Source: Nitrosomonadales bacterium | Lineage (GTDB): Bacteria; Pseudomonadota; Gammaproteobacteria; Burkholderiales; Sulfuricellaceae | Direction of reading: 5' to 3' | Assembly (NCBI GenBank): GCA_003104895.1 | Contig: PQAG01000201.1 | Coordinates: 1 to 20,199 of the forward strand | DNA: 20,199 nucleotides | Shown: positions 7,336 to 16,812 of the stretch, piece by piece | Numbering within the stretch: the first letter of the stretch is position 1 | Layout: every line of letters starts with the position of its first letter | Notes under the pieces: model-generated | Told to the model about the DNA's origin: nothing | What the model saw: the letters and a program-made list of their open reading frames with translations, nothing else | The model's database searches: none | Made by a program: the position numbers and the translations under genes

Positions 7336-8256
7336 TTGAATGTTTCCTCATTGACTCTGGCAGAGCTTGAATTCCAGCTCAAGAAAACGGGGATATTCCT
7401 CCAGACCGGCTCGTTCATAACCCATCTTCAAACCTCGATCCCTGGCGTGGCAGAGGGTATCGGATTGCTATATGCCGATTACCCCCTCTTGGAGCAGACG
7501 GATTTCACGGATTTCCATGTCAGCCTTGCTTATCCCCGCACCCTGAGGCGCTGGTTCAAACCCCAGGTTCTATTTCTGTTTGACGGGAAGCCCCCATTCA
7601 AGCCGCTGCCGCTGGACCAGGCATTTCCTATGTTCGAGTGGGGGCTGAACTGGTGCGTGTCGAGCCACGCCAACCACTGCTTGATCATCCATGCGGCCGT
7701 GGTGGAAAAGGGGGGATATGCTGCCATTTTGCCTGCGCCTCCAGGCTCGGGTAAAAGCACCCTGTGTGCGGCCCTGGTGAATCGCGGCTGGCGATTGCTT
7801 TCGGATGAGCTTGCTCTGGTGCGCGTCAGCGATGGGCTGATTATCCCGCTTCCCCGCCCCGTCAGCCTGAAAAACGCATCCATCGATGTCATCCGGCACT
7901 ACGAGCCGGAAGCGACCCTCAGCCGCAGGATCAGCGACACGATGAAGGGCACGGTCGCCCATATGAAGGTGCCGGCGGATAGCATCGCCCGCGCTGCGGA
8001 AACCGCCCGGCCAGCCTGGGTGATTTTCCCGAAATATCAGGCCGGCGCTGCCACCCGCCTGGAAGCCCTGCCCCGGGCACGCGCCTTTATGCGGGTTGCG
8101 GATAACGCTTTCAATTACAGTCTGCTGGGCGTGAGGGGCTTCGAGACCATGGCGGGGCTGATTGATGCTTCCCTGTGCTATGATTTCACCTATAGCGTCC
8201 TGGACGAAGCCATTGAAACCTTTGCTGAATTAAAGCCGCCAGTCTCCTTGATGTGA
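7336..8256 (+). CDS. HprK-related kinase A (HPr-rel-A system)
   Basis: This 306-residue protein is related to the C-terminal catalytic domain of HPr kinase/phosphorylase. A conserved HAAVVE segment (about residue 119) leads to the P-loop APPGSGKST (134-142), then LLSDELALV (about 154-162), which resembles the HprK acidic motif, PLPRPVSLKN (171-180) and KGTVAHM (204-210). These features predict ATP binding and phosphotransfer. The target is unknown, and the usual HPr signature of sugar-transport regulation is absent from the context. The start is a TTG two bases after the pqqD-like stop; no upstream ATG or GTG exists in frame nearby, and the first ATG is about 100 residues in. The 3' end overlaps the next gene by 4 nt (GTGA). 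Confidence 0.87.
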   Translation: MNVSSLTLAELEFQLKKTGIFLQTGSFITHLQTSIPGVAEGIGLLYADYPLLEQTDFTDFHVSLAYPRTLRRWFKPQVLFLFDGKPPFKPLPLDQAFPMFEWGLNWCVSSHANHCLIIHAAVVEKGGYAAILPAPPGSGKSTLCAALVNRGWRLLSDELALVRVSDGLIIPLPRPVSLKNASIDVIRHYEPEATLSRRISDTMKGTVAHMKVPADSIARAAETARPAWVIFPKYQAGAATRLEALPRARAFMRVADNAFNYSLLGVRGFETMAGLIDASLCYDFTYSVLDEAIETFAELKPPVSLM

Positions 8257-9326
8257 CTCCACCCCTGGTATTACAAGCGTTCCGTCAACCCGGCGCATTG
8301 ACTGCACTGAGTCTTGCAGACTGGGATTTGCTTTTGCGCCAGGCGCGGCGCTCCAATCTGCTGGCTCGGCTTTATGCCTTGCTCGACGAACGCGGCCTGC
8401 TGGAACAGGTGCCGCAGAAACCGCGCCAGCATCTTGAATGGGCGCATGCCATTGCCGACAGACACCTTCAGGCCGTGCAGCGGGAAGTTGGTCTGATCCG
8501 GAAAGCCGTGGCCAAGGCCGGGGTGCCTGTCATTCTTCTCAAGGGCGCTGCCTATGCCATGGCAAAGCTGCCTCCTGCCCAGGGGCGCATCTTTTCCGAT
8601 ATCGACATCATGGTGCCCAAGGAGAGCATCAATGCAGTGGAAGCAGCCCTGATGCTGCACGGCTGGGCTGCAACGCACCACGACTCCTACGACCAGCGCT
8701 ACTACCGCACCTGGATGCATGAATTGCCGCCCATGCGGCACGTCAAACGCTCAACCGTGATCGACGTGCATCATGCGATTCTGCCGGAAACCGCTTCCAT
8801 TCGCCCTGATCCTGGAAAGCTGCGCGCAGCGGCGTGCCTGCTGGAGGGGTACGACGACCTGAGGGTATTTGCACCGGTCGACCTGGTTCTGCACAGTGCC
8901 ACCCATCTTTTTCATGATGGGGAGCTGGAGAATGGCCTGCGCGACCTGGTTGATATCGATGGCCTGCTACGCCACTTCGGCCGCTTGCCCACGTTCTGGC
9001 CTGAACTCGTCGGGCGGGCGCAGGAACTTGAACTGACACGGCCGCTTTTCTATGCCTTGCGCTATGCCGCGCAAATGCTGCACACGCCCATTCCACCGGA
9101 GACGATGGAAGCCGCCGGCGCCGGGCGCCCCGGCTGGCCTGTCATGACGCTCATGGATGGTCTTTTTGGACGCGCGCTCCTGCCGGATCACCCGAGCTGC
9201 TCCGGCAGTTTGACCGGCACAGCGCGCTGGATGCTCTATGTCCGTGCAAACTGGCTGCGCATGCCGCCTTTGCTGCTTGCGCGCCATTTGTTCCACAAAG
9301 CCTTCATTTCACCCAAGGCTGAATAA
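8253..9326 (+). CDS. Nucleotidyltransferase family protein (NTP_transf_5 type)
   Basis: This is a 357-residue protein. The core runs from LLKGAAYA (about residues 95-102) through GRIFSDIDIMV (111-121), whose two aspartates (D116, D118) match the nucleotidyltransferase metal-binding DxD, to a third acidic strand VIDVHHAI (D171). This is the pattern of the family called 'uncharacterised nucleotidyltransferase' (NTP_transf_5). It would transfer a nucleotide to an unknown acceptor. The GTG start overlaps the kinase stop by 4 nt, a strong sign of coupling, so it is part of the same HPr-rel-A gene set. It is convergent with the GGDEF-EAL gene; the 58-nt gap holds only a weak TTTCA/TGAAA inverted repeat and no clear terminator. 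Confidence 0.85.
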   Translation: MTPPLVLQAFRQPGALTALSLADWDLLLRQARRSNLLARLYALLDERGLLEQVPQKPRQHLEWAHAIADRHLQAVQREVGLIRKAVAKAGVPVILLKGAAYAMAKLPPAQGRIFSDIDIMVPKESINAVEAALMLHGWAATHHDSYDQRYYRTWMHELPPMRHVKRSTVIDVHHAILPETASIRPDPGKLRAAACLLEGYDDLRVFAPVDLVLHSATHLFHDGELENGLRDLVDIDGLLRHFGRLPTFWPELVGRAQELELTRPLFYALRYAAQMLHTPIPPETMEAAGAGRPGWPVMTLMDGLFGRALLPDHPSCSGSLTGTARWMLYVRANWLRMPPLLLARHLFHKAFISPKAE

Positions 9327-9384
9327 GCAGGGCTTTGACTTCGCCTGTTTCGATACCGGTTTTGACGGGGAACGTTCAGAAATT

Positions 9385-11538
9385 TCACAAATTGAAACAA
9401 TGCTGGGGCCTTAAATGCTGGGGGCCAAGCGGAGCGTCCTTCATCAATAGCTCGGTAATGTCCCGCCCTGAAAGCGGCTTGCTGAAAAGAAAGCCCTGCG
9501 CTTCGTTGCAGTGAAGGGTATGCAGCGAACGGTACTGCTCCGTTTCTTCAACGCCTTCTGCTATCAGATTGAGCTGCATCCCCTGTGCCATGGCGCATAT
9601 AGCTGTGACGATCGATTCATTGCCTGAATCGCCAGGGAATCCGCGCATGAAGGATTGATCAATCTTGATGGTGTCGATGGGGAATTTCTTTAGGTAGCTG
9701 AGGGACGAATAGCCCGTGCCGAAATCGTCCAGCGCGATTTTTATGCCCATGCCGGCAATCATTTGCAGTTTCTCGATAATATGATCGCCGTCATTCAGCA
9801 ACACGCTTTCGGTGAGCTCCATTTCGAACATCGAGCCCTCCAGTTCGAATTCTTGCAGCAGCTGAGCGATGAAAGCCACGAACCCCTCCTGCTCCAGGTG
9901 CTGGGCGGAAATATTGATGGCGATGCGCTGCGGCAGCAGTCCTGCATGTTTCCACAGCCTGGCCTGGTTGAATGCGGATCTCAGTACAAATTCGCCAATC
10001 GGGATGATCAGGCCGGTTTCTTCGGCAAGAGGGATGAATTCCTGCGGCGAGAGATAGCCCAGAAGCGGGGACGCCCAGCGCACTAGCGTTTCCATGCCGG
10101 AAATCCGGCCGGAGATGACATTGATCTGCGGCTGGTAGACCACCTGGAATTCGTTCCGCTCGAGGGCTTTGCGCAACTGTATTTCCAGCGAAAGTCTTTC
10201 GGCAAAGGTCACGTTCATGTCCGAGGCATAGAGCTGATAGCGGTTCCTGCCCTTTGCCTTGCTGTCATACATGGCGATGTCGGCGTTCTTGATCAGGGTG
10301 TCGATGTTGCCGCCATTCCCGGGATACAGCGCAATCCCTATGCTCATGGAGACATAGAGTTCGTGCCCATCGATATGGAAAGGGGCGCCAAACGATTTGA
10401 TGATCTTGTCTGCAACGCGTATGGCATCTTCCTGGCTATCGATCTGTGGCAGCAGGAGGGTGAATTCGTCGCCACCCTGGCGGGCAAGGGTGTCGCCCAC
10501 GCGCAGGCAGTTCTTGAGTCTTGCGGCGACTTCGATCAGCAGATTGTCGCCGATGGCATGGCCAAGCGTGTCATTGACTACCTTGAAGCGATCCAGGTCC
10601 AGAAACATCAACGCCAGCATGTGGCTGTAACGTCTTGCCTGGGCGATTGCCAGTTCCAGGTGATCCTTGAACAGCATGCGGTTTGCCAGGCCGGTGAGCA
10701 GATCGTGGTAGGCCTGATAACTGATGAGCTGAGCAGCCTTTTTCCTTTCGGTGACATCTTTTGCCACGCCATAAGTGCCGATGTAACTGGGCGGTGTTTC
10801 GCTGCCTGTCTCGTCGTAAATCCCGAAAGAATTGAATTCCAGAGTCAATAATCTTGATTCGGTGCCATGGGGAACTCTGATTTCCACACTACCTGCAGCC
10901 CGGCCACCGGCTCTTCTTTCCTGCATGACATGCTGCGCCGTTTCCAGATCCTCCGCATGGATGAAAGTCGAGAAATGTTTACCGATGACGGTTTCTTTGT
11001 GATAACCCAGCAGAGATTCCACGCGGTCATTGCAGAAGGTGAAACAGCCATTCGCATCCAGCGTATAGATGATATCCGGTGAACTGTTCACCATATAGCG
11101 GTACCAGCGCTCGGACTCCCTCAACTGGAGGTTGATGGCCTTGTTTTCCTTTTCCAGACGACGTTTGGATAACGCATTCTCGATTTTTAGTATCAGTTCA
11201 TCGGTTTCGTAGGGTTTTCTCAGGAAGTCGCTGGCGCCGCGGCGAAGGGCGCTAATGGCGGAATCGATGGAGGTATCTCCACTGACCACAATGACACAGG
11301 TATCAAGCTGCTGCGCCTTGATCCACTCCATGACCTGGTGGCCATCTACGCCTGGCATGCCAAGATCCAGCAGAACCAGATCGAAGGGTGAGTTTTGCAG
11401 TGCTTCCATGGCGCTTTCCCCCCCATCCGCAGTGGAAACGGAATAGCCATGGATGCGGAGCAGGGCGCTCAGGCTGTTGCGCAGGTGCAGTTCGTCATCC
11501 ACCACCAGAATCTCTGGCTGCCCGGCTAAGGTTTTCAT
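9385..11538 (-). CDS. Response regulator with PAS, GGDEF and EAL domains
   Basis: From the ATG at 11538 the protein has 717 residues; a longer frame from 11685 adds an unlikely N-terminus. Domains in order: receiver (residues 8-125, acidic pair D14-D15, phospho-acceptor D58, K108), PAS (about 145-265), GGDEF (about 275-440) with intact GGDEF at 355-359 and an inhibitory-site RVGD at 346-349, and EAL (about 450-700). The EAL signature reads METL (E483 kept), and NIS, ELTES, DDFGTGYSS, KIDQSF, AEGVEE and QGF are all present. Both diguanylate cyclase and phosphodiesterase activities therefore look possible. A GGGA lies about 10 nt upstream of the ATG. It begins 61 nt after the HDOD histidine kinase gene on the same strand and is its likely partner. 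It acts in the cytoplasm. Confidence 0.93.
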   Translation of the reverse strand: MKTLAGQPEILVVDDELHLRNSLSALLRIHGYSVSTADGGESAMEALQNSPFDLVLLDLGMPGVDGHQVMEWIKAQQLDTCVIVVSGDTSIDSAISALRRGASDFLRKPYETDELILKIENALSKRRLEKENKAINLQLRESERWYRYMVNSSPDIIYTLDANGCFTFCNDRVESLLGYHKETVIGKHFSTFIHAEDLETAQHVMQERRAGGRAAGSVEIRVPHGTESRLLTLEFNSFGIYDETGSETPPSYIGTYGVAKDVTERKKAAQLISYQAYHDLLTGLANRMLFKDHLELAIAQARRYSHMLALMFLDLDRFKVVNDTLGHAIGDNLLIEVAARLKNCLRVGDTLARQGGDEFTLLLPQIDSQEDAIRVADKIIKSFGAPFHIDGHELYVSMSIGIALYPGNGGNIDTLIKNADIAMYDSKAKGRNRYQLYASDMNVTFAERLSLEIQLRKALERNEFQVVYQPQINVISGRISGMETLVRWASPLLGYLSPQEFIPLAEETGLIIPIGEFVLRSAFNQARLWKHAGLLPQRIAINISAQHLEQEGFVAFIAQLLQEFELEGSMFEMELTESVLLNDGDHIIEKLQMIAGMGIKIALDDFGTGYSSLSYLKKFPIDTIKIDQSFMRGFPGDSGNESIVTAICAMAQGMQLNLIAEGVEETEQYRSLHTLHCNEAQGFLFSKPLSGRDITELLMKDAPLGPQHLRPQHCFNL

Positions 11539-11599
11539 GATGGAAATCCCATTATTGATGACATATTCAGCCCCTCTGCCGCTTTGGGGAAAGCTCTGA

Positions 11600-13747
11600 T
11601 CATGTCTCGCCACCGGCTTGCAATGGCAGCAGAATCTGGAAGACGGTGCCAGAGATCTCATTGCTCTGGCAGAAAATCCTGCCATCCAGTTCGTCGACGA
11701 TGCTTTTTACTATCGACAGCCCAAGCCCGGCATGCCCTGCGCCCTTGCTACTGGCGACCGGCTTGAACAGGTTTTCCATGATCTCGGGAGGAATCCCTGG
11801 GCCATCGTCCTTGAGAGAGATTTCGATATATTCCCTGCCATTGCGCATGATGTTTCCGTGCGTGGCAATCAGCAGCGTTCCGCCATTCTGCATGGCTTCG
11901 GCGGCGTTTTTCATCAGATTGATCAAGACCTGGATCAGCTTGTCCCGGTCGGTCACAACATTTGGCAGGGCGGGATCAAGCTGGGTCTGCACGGTTACCT
12001 GGTGCTGTGCAAACAGGGCGTCAAAAAAGATCTTGCATAAATTTTGAATGACATCGTTGACATTCAATTCTTCCTGGGGGTTTGTCTCGGTTTCGGCTGC
12101 TACCGAAACAATGCGGAAAATCCGTGTGACGCGATCGATTTCTTCCTTGATGATTTTCAGGTCTTCCTGGGCAGGGTCTTCCTTGGGCAGCCTGACACCC
12201 AGCAGCTTGATGTAATTTCTGATGATGCTGAGCGGATTGTTTGCCTCATGCACGATCTGCCGGGCGCGGCTTCTGGTTGAGGCCATCACCTCGTATTTGA
12301 TGCGCGTTTCCTGCTCTGCCAGGGCATTGAACGCGGCGATGGCCTGGGCAGACTGCTGGGCAAACATCGACACGAGCTTGTGCTGTCTTTTTACCTGGGT
12401 CATCTGGTTCTGAGAAAGCCCGAATAACATGATCCCGGCAACGCTGTTCCGGGTAATCATGGGCTGACAGTAAAAGCCTTCCGTTTGCATCAGGCGAATG
12501 ATCTGTTCGTCCAGGATGCTCGGAATGTTTTCATCCCCGGAGTCAAAAGAGCTGCCGGGTGTTCTGCTCAGGAAGGCGTCGGTAACGATACTGTTTCCCT
12601 GGTTCAGCGGGATGGTCATTTCGTTGGCCATCGCGAACTGTTCGGAAGGGCACTTGCCCTTGAGTAGCCTGCCATGCTGGTCGGGCAGGAAAAAGATAAG
12701 GTCCTGGAAGCCGAAAAGAATCTGGACCGAACTTTGTATCGACGACAGGATATTGTCCAGCGAGGCTGCCGGGCTTGCGCCCACTGGGTTTTTGTCGATC
12801 AGTGCGATGTCGCGCACTTCCATGGCGAGCTGCATTTTTTTCTGACGCATTTTATCGCGTTCGGCCTTTTCCGCCTGGGAGCCGTCCGCCGGGGCAGGGG
12901 AATCCATGTCGATTTCGATCTCGAGAGATTGCGCCACCTCGCTGACAAGCCCTCTGGCATTGTCAACGATACGCTGAAAGCCTGCGGGCGAAATTCCCAG
13001 CAGCCGCTCTCCCGCGGCAAAACGCTCTTCCATGTCCGCACCGCCCATGGCCAGGCTGTTGGCTACATGTGCGATTTGAATCAGCCGGTGCGCATCGGCA
13101 ATTTTATCCTGCGGCATGTGATGGTAGAGCACTGCATCGGCAATGAAGGAGTTCAGATTCCAGCTGCTCACCAGCCAGGAGCCAACCTCGCAATGATTGT
13201 TGCCCAGCTCTGCAGATTCCCGCGCCATGAGCTGAAGGTCATCGGCCTTGTCGGCCAATAGCGCCGCATATTGCTTGGGGAAATTGCTCCACAGGACCAG
13301 CTGGCCGATATCGAGCAGGAGGCCGGTGAGATAGGCTTCCTCCGGATGGGGGTAGGAAATTTCCTGTGCAGTCAGCTTGGCAAGAAAGGCGGAAGTCAGG
13401 GAGCGCCCCCAGAAGACCTTGAGATCGAATTCAGGACTGCTGCTGAGATTGTTGAAGACCTGGTAAACCGAGGAGCTGATGGCAATGGTCTGGACCATGT
13501 CCAGGCCGAGCAGGGCAAGCTTGTGTTCGAGCGAGACAAAGCTGTTTTTCCGGCCAAACCGGGCGGTGTTGCTTGCGCCAATCACCTTGGAACTGAGCGC
13601 GGTGTCCTTGCCGATGATGTCAGCGATGGCACGGAGAGAGGTCTCGTCGCGGTTGCACATGTCCAGCACGCGCAAGAGGATATGCGGCAACGAAGGGAGA
13701 TTCGCGGTCTCCAGCGTTCGAATCAGTTGAGAGGCGGCTGGTGCCAT
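11600..13747 (-). CDS. HDOD-GAF-histidine kinase hybrid sensor
   Basis: This is a 715-residue cytoplasmic protein. Residues 10-230 form an HDOD domain; the HD-like motif reads GLLLDIGQL (about 142-150), with Leu replacing the His usual in related domains. A GAF-like region spans about 325-475. The kinase core follows: H box IVHEANNPLSIIRNYI (H500), N box NLMKNAAEAM (610-619), G1 DDGPGIP (647-653) and G2 GHAGLGLSIV (671-680). All boxes look intact, so autophosphorylation is plausible. No membrane segment is visible, which points to a cytoplasmic signal. The adjacent receiver-GGDEF-EAL gene is the natural phosphotransfer partner (inference). The ATG at 13747 has no strong ribosome binding site. 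The 100-nt AT-rich gap upstream shows TATAAA-like sequence but no convincing promoter. Confidence 0.92.
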   Translation of the reverse strand: MAPAASQLIRTLETANLPSLPHILLRVLDMCNRDETSLRAIADIIGKDTALSSKVIGASNTARFGRKNSFVSLEHKLALLGLDMVQTIAISSSVYQVFNNLSSSPEFDLKVFWGRSLTSAFLAKLTAQEISYPHPEEAYLTGLLLDIGQLVLWSNFPKQYAALLADKADDLQLMARESAELGNNHCEVGSWLVSSWNLNSFIADAVLYHHMPQDKIADAHRLIQIAHVANSLAMGGADMEERFAAGERLLGISPAGFQRIVDNARGLVSEVAQSLEIEIDMDSPAPADGSQAEKAERDKMRQKKMQLAMEVRDIALIDKNPVGASPAASLDNILSSIQSSVQILFGFQDLIFFLPDQHGRLLKGKCPSEQFAMANEMTIPLNQGNSIVTDAFLSRTPGSSFDSGDENIPSILDEQIIRLMQTEGFYCQPMITRNSVAGIMLFGLSQNQMTQVKRQHKLVSMFAQQSAQAIAAFNALAEQETRIKYEVMASTRSRARQIVHEANNPLSIIRNYIKLLGVRLPKEDPAQEDLKIIKEEIDRVTRIFRIVSVAAETETNPQEELNVNDVIQNLCKIFFDALFAQHQVTVQTQLDPALPNVVTDRDKLIQVLINLMKNAAEAMQNGGTLLIATHGNIMRNGREYIEISLKDDGPGIPPEIMENLFKPVASSKGAGHAGLGLSIVKSIVDELDGRIFCQSNEISGTVFQILLPLQAGGET

Positions 13748-13847
13748 ATGTGGTATTTATAAACAAGCAATTAAGTCATTTTCCTGATTTTATACTACAT
13801 ATCTTTAATGTACAGCCCTAAATTGATTAAAGTAATTGTAAGGTCTG

Positions 13848-15107
13848 TCAAAGCCAGATCAATCCCATGCCCATGCCCAGCCCCATGGCGGCAAAGCCGA
13901 TGGCACATCGCTTTGCCAGTTGCATGCCGCCGATGGTGGCGATCATGCCGAACTTGAATCCCAGATTGGCCAGGAAGGCCAAAGTAATGGCAGTCACCGC
14001 CTGTGACGACTCCAGTTTGCCCAATTCATACAGGCGCAGGCTGGAAAGGGTGATGGCATCGACATCGGTGAGGCCGGAAATCAGCGCCACGGTATACAGC
14101 CCTTTGCTGCCGGCGATATCCGACAGCCAGGCTGAAAAAAACAGCACCAGGGCATAAAGCAGTCCGAAGGCCAGCGCTGAGCGAATCTCGGTGGGGTTGG
14201 TCATTTCCGGCAAGGGCAAATCAGCGGATTTGGCCAAGTGGCGCCACAGGAAGGCCGTGCCCGCCAGTCCGAACGCCAGTCCGCTGCCCAGCACCGGCAA
14301 AAGGGCGGGCAGGGACTTGGGCGAGACCGCCACTCCCTCAACCGCCAGCCGCACGATCACCACCAGGTTGGCAAGCAGGATCACGATCGCCGACAGCTGC
14401 ACCATGCCTGCATTCTTCCCGTAGCGGGCATACACCATGCTGGTCGCCGTGCTCGACACCAGGCCGCCAAGAAAGCCCAGAATCGGGGCGCCATAGCGCT
14501 GGCCGACAATGCGCAGGGCGACGTAGCCGGCCAGGCTCAGGCCGGATATCAGCACCACCATCAGCCAGGTCTGGTAGGGATTCAGGGTGTTGTAGGGGCC
14601 ATAGTTATGGTCGGGCAGAATCGGCAGGATGATGAAGGTCAGCACGGCGAACTGGAAGATGGAGATCAGGTCGCGCCGCGTCAGGTTCTGGCTCCAGCCG
14701 CGCAGTTCGGGCTTGAAATAGAGCAGGATGGTGACCGCGATGGCCAGCATCAGCGCCGGCGTTTCTGCGCCGAACCACACCATGGCGCCCAGCAGGTAGC
14801 ACACCAGCAGGGCGGCCGAGGTGGTGGTGCCCGGATCTTCACTCGGCGCGTGTGGTCCGAAGTAGGCGGAAACGATGATCATGCCCGTGGTAAACAGCCC
14901 CAGGGCCAGCAGCCACGGCGATTGCGTGATCTGGGACAGCATCGCGGCCAGGGTGCCGCTCAACGCGATCAGGGCAAAAGTGCGCAAACCGGCCTTGGCG
15001 CTGGGGGTGCGCTCGCGCTCAAGTCCGATCAGCAGGCCGATCGCCAGACTGGTGAGAAAGGTTGGAATATGCTCGATGCCGTTGCCTTGCATGGCTGGCA
15101 GGTCCAT
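13848..15107 (-). CDS. MgtC/SapB-type membrane protein with DUF4010
   Basis: This 419-residue polytopic membrane protein has about 11-12 hydrophobic segments. The N-terminal third carries the MgtC-like pattern AIGLLIGLERERT followed by GLRTFALIALSGTLAAM. The remainder matches DUF4010, with LGGLVSSTATSMVYARY near the middle and SGLTDVDAITLS near the C-terminus. MgtC relatives affect magnesium or membrane-potential homeostasis, but the function of the DUF4010 type is not known to me. The ATG at 15107 has a good GGGAG about 8 nt upstream, which decides it over the ATG five codons later. It lies 13 nt downstream of recJ and is probably in the same transcript. Its stop overlaps a TTGACA hexamer, but no matching -10 follows. 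Confidence 0.87.
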   Translation of the reverse strand: MDLPAMQGNGIEHIPTFLTSLAIGLLIGLERERTPSAKAGLRTFALIALSGTLAAMLSQITQSPWLLALGLFTTGMIIVSAYFGPHAPSEDPGTTTSAALLVCYLLGAMVWFGAETPALMLAIAVTILLYFKPELRGWSQNLTRRDLISIFQFAVLTFIILPILPDHNYGPYNTLNPYQTWLMVVLISGLSLAGYVALRIVGQRYGAPILGFLGGLVSSTATSMVYARYGKNAGMVQLSAIVILLANLVVIVRLAVEGVAVSPKSLPALLPVLGSGLAFGLAGTAFLWRHLAKSADLPLPEMTNPTEIRSALAFGLLYALVLFFSAWLSDIAGSKGLYTVALISGLTDVDAITLSSLRLYELGKLESSQAVTAITLAFLANLGFKFGMIATIGGMQLAKRCAIGFAAMGLGMGMGLIWL

Positions 15108-15120
15108 CCGGCGATCTCCC

Positions 15121-16812
15121 TTATGCGGCTTCCCAATGGTTCAAAAGCAGTTGCAGAGTGGTGTTTCCGTTATACTCGTTTACGTCCAGGCGGTAAACCG
15201 CGCGCAGCCGCTCCGGCAAGGGATCGGCATGAAAAAACAGCATGGCTTCGAAGCTGCGGCCTGCCTGCCTGAGGCGCAGCCTCAGATGTTTCTCGCCCAC
15301 CACGCGCTGTTGCTCCACCTGGAATTCCCCCTGAAACGCGGGCTCGGGAAAGGCCTGGCCCCAGACCTCGGCCCTCAGCAACTGCGCCAGTTCCAGCGAC
15401 ATGTCCGGAGATTCCAGCGGGCCGTCGGTTTCGACCGTCCGGGTCAGCAGGGCAGGGGTGAGCAGTTGGCTGCAAACCTCCTCAAAAGCCTTTTCGAAGC
15501 CGGGAAAGTCGGCTTCCGCGATGGTCAGGCCGGCCGCCATGGCATGGCCGCCGAATTTCCTGATCAGTTCGGGGTGCCGTTTGGACACCAGATCCAGCAC
15601 GTCGCGCAGATGCAGGCCGGGAATGGAACGCCCGGACCCCTTCAGTTCGCCATCGTTACCCTGGGCGAAGGCGATCACCGGGCGGTGAAATTTTTCCTTG
15701 AGGCGCGAGGCCAGAATGCCGATCACGCCCTGATGCCAGTCCGGATCGAACAGGCTGAGGCTGGAGTTGTCCTGCACCGTGATCTGTTCCAGCGCGGCCA
15801 GCGCCTGGTTGTGCATGCCGGCCTCGATGGCGCGGCGTTCGCGGTTGAGCGTGTCGAGCTGCTGTGCCAGTTCGAGGGCACGCACAGGTTCGTCGCAAAG
15901 CAGGCATTCGATGCCCAGCGCCATGTCTTCCAGCCGCCCGGCCGCATTGAGGCGCGGGCCAACGGCAAAGCCCAGATCCCAGGTGGAGGCGCGGCGTGCA
16001 TCGCGGCCTGCCACCTTGAGCAGAGCCTGAATGCCGGCGCAAGCCTTGCCGGCACGGATGCGCCTGAGGCCGTTGCTGACCAGGGTGCGGTTGAGGTCAT
16101 CGAGCCTGACCACGTCGGCCACCGTCCCCAGGGCAACCAGGTCGAGCAGATTGCCGAGATTGGGTTCTGGTTTGCCGTCAAAGGCATTGCGCTGGCGCAG
16201 CTCGGCACGCAGCGCCAGCATGACGTAGAAAATCACCCCCACGCCGGCCAGATTTTTGCCCGGGAAGCCGCAGCCGGGCTGGTTGGGATTGACGATGCAG
16301 GCGGCATCCGGCAGTTCGTCGCCGGGCAGATGGTGGTCGGTCACCAGCACCTGCATGCCCAGCCGGTTCGCCTCTGCAACGCCCGCCACGCTGGCGATGC
16401 CGTTGTCCACGGTGATGAGGATGTCCGGCTTGCCTGCTGCCGCCAGGTGCACGATTTCCGGCGTCAGGCCATAGCCAAACTCGAAGCGGTTGGGCACCAG
16501 GTAATCCACCTGTGCGCCGAAGGCGCGCAAGGCCCGCACTGCGACGGCACAGGCGGTTGCGCCGTCGGAATCATAATCGGCAATGACCAGCAGGCGGCGC
16601 CCTGCCGCGATGGCATCCGCCAGATGTCCTGCCATTGCTTGGGCATGGGTCAGCAGATGGAAAGGCAGCAGCGTCTTGAGATCGTATTCCAGTTGCTGCA
16701 GGGTCTGGATGCCGCGCGCGGCATAGACCCGGGCCAGCACCGGATGCAGGCCTTGCGTGGCCAGGGCCTGGGCGGCGTCCGGGCTGAAGGAGCGGGGCGC
16801 AATCGCGGTCAT
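15121..16812 (-). CDS. recJ: Single-stranded-DNA exonuclease RecJ
   Basis: This 563-residue protein has the usual length of bacterial RecJ. The DHH phosphoesterase motifs are clear: ADYDSDGATA (78-87), VDNGI (135-139), TDHH (158-161) and VALGTVADVV (226-235). GRLEDM (292-297) and the DHHA1 motif GGHAMAAGL (421-429) follow, and the C-terminus carries an OB-like domain. RecJ degrades single-stranded DNA 5' to 3' in recombination and mismatch repair. The frame is open further upstream, to 17013, but the ATG at 16812 overlaps the stop of the rpfE-type gene by 4 nt (ATGA) and places the conserved start correctly. Confidence 0.96.
   Translation of the reverse strand: MTAIAPRSFSPDAAQALATQGLHPVLARVYAARGIQTLQQLEYDLKTLLPFHLLTHAQAMAGHLADAIAAGRRLLVIADYDSDGATACAVAVRALRAFGAQVDYLVPNRFEFGYGLTPEIVHLAAAGKPDILITVDNGIASVAGVAEANRLGMQVLVTDHHLPGDELPDAACIVNPNQPGCGFPGKNLAGVGVIFYVMLALRAELRQRNAFDGKPEPNLGNLLDLVALGTVADVVRLDDLNRTLVSNGLRRIRAGKACAGIQALLKVAGRDARRASTWDLGFAVGPRLNAAGRLEDMALGIECLLCDEPVRALELAQQLDTLNRERRAIEAGMHNQALAALEQITVQDNSSLSLFDPDWHQGVIGILASRLKEKFHRPVIAFAQGNDGELKGSGRSIPGLHLRDVLDLVSKRHPELIRKFGGHAMAAGLTIAEADFPGFEKAFEEVCSQLLTPALLTRTVETDGPLESPDMSLELAQLLRAEVWGQAFPEPAFQGEFQVEQQRVVGEKHLRLRLRQAGRSFEAMLFFHADPLPERLRAVYRLDVNEYNGNTTLQLLLNHWEAA

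Noticed and set aside
11539..11685. N-terminal extension of the receiver-GGDEF-EAL protein.
   Set aside because: It runs into the 3' end of the kinase gene, lacks family similarity, and the receiver domain begins a few residues after the ATG at 11538.
13823..13851. TTGACA hexamer at the end of the MgtC/DUF4010 gene as a -35 box for the HDOD kinase gene.
   Set aside because: No acceptable -10 hexamer lies at 16-18 nt spacing.
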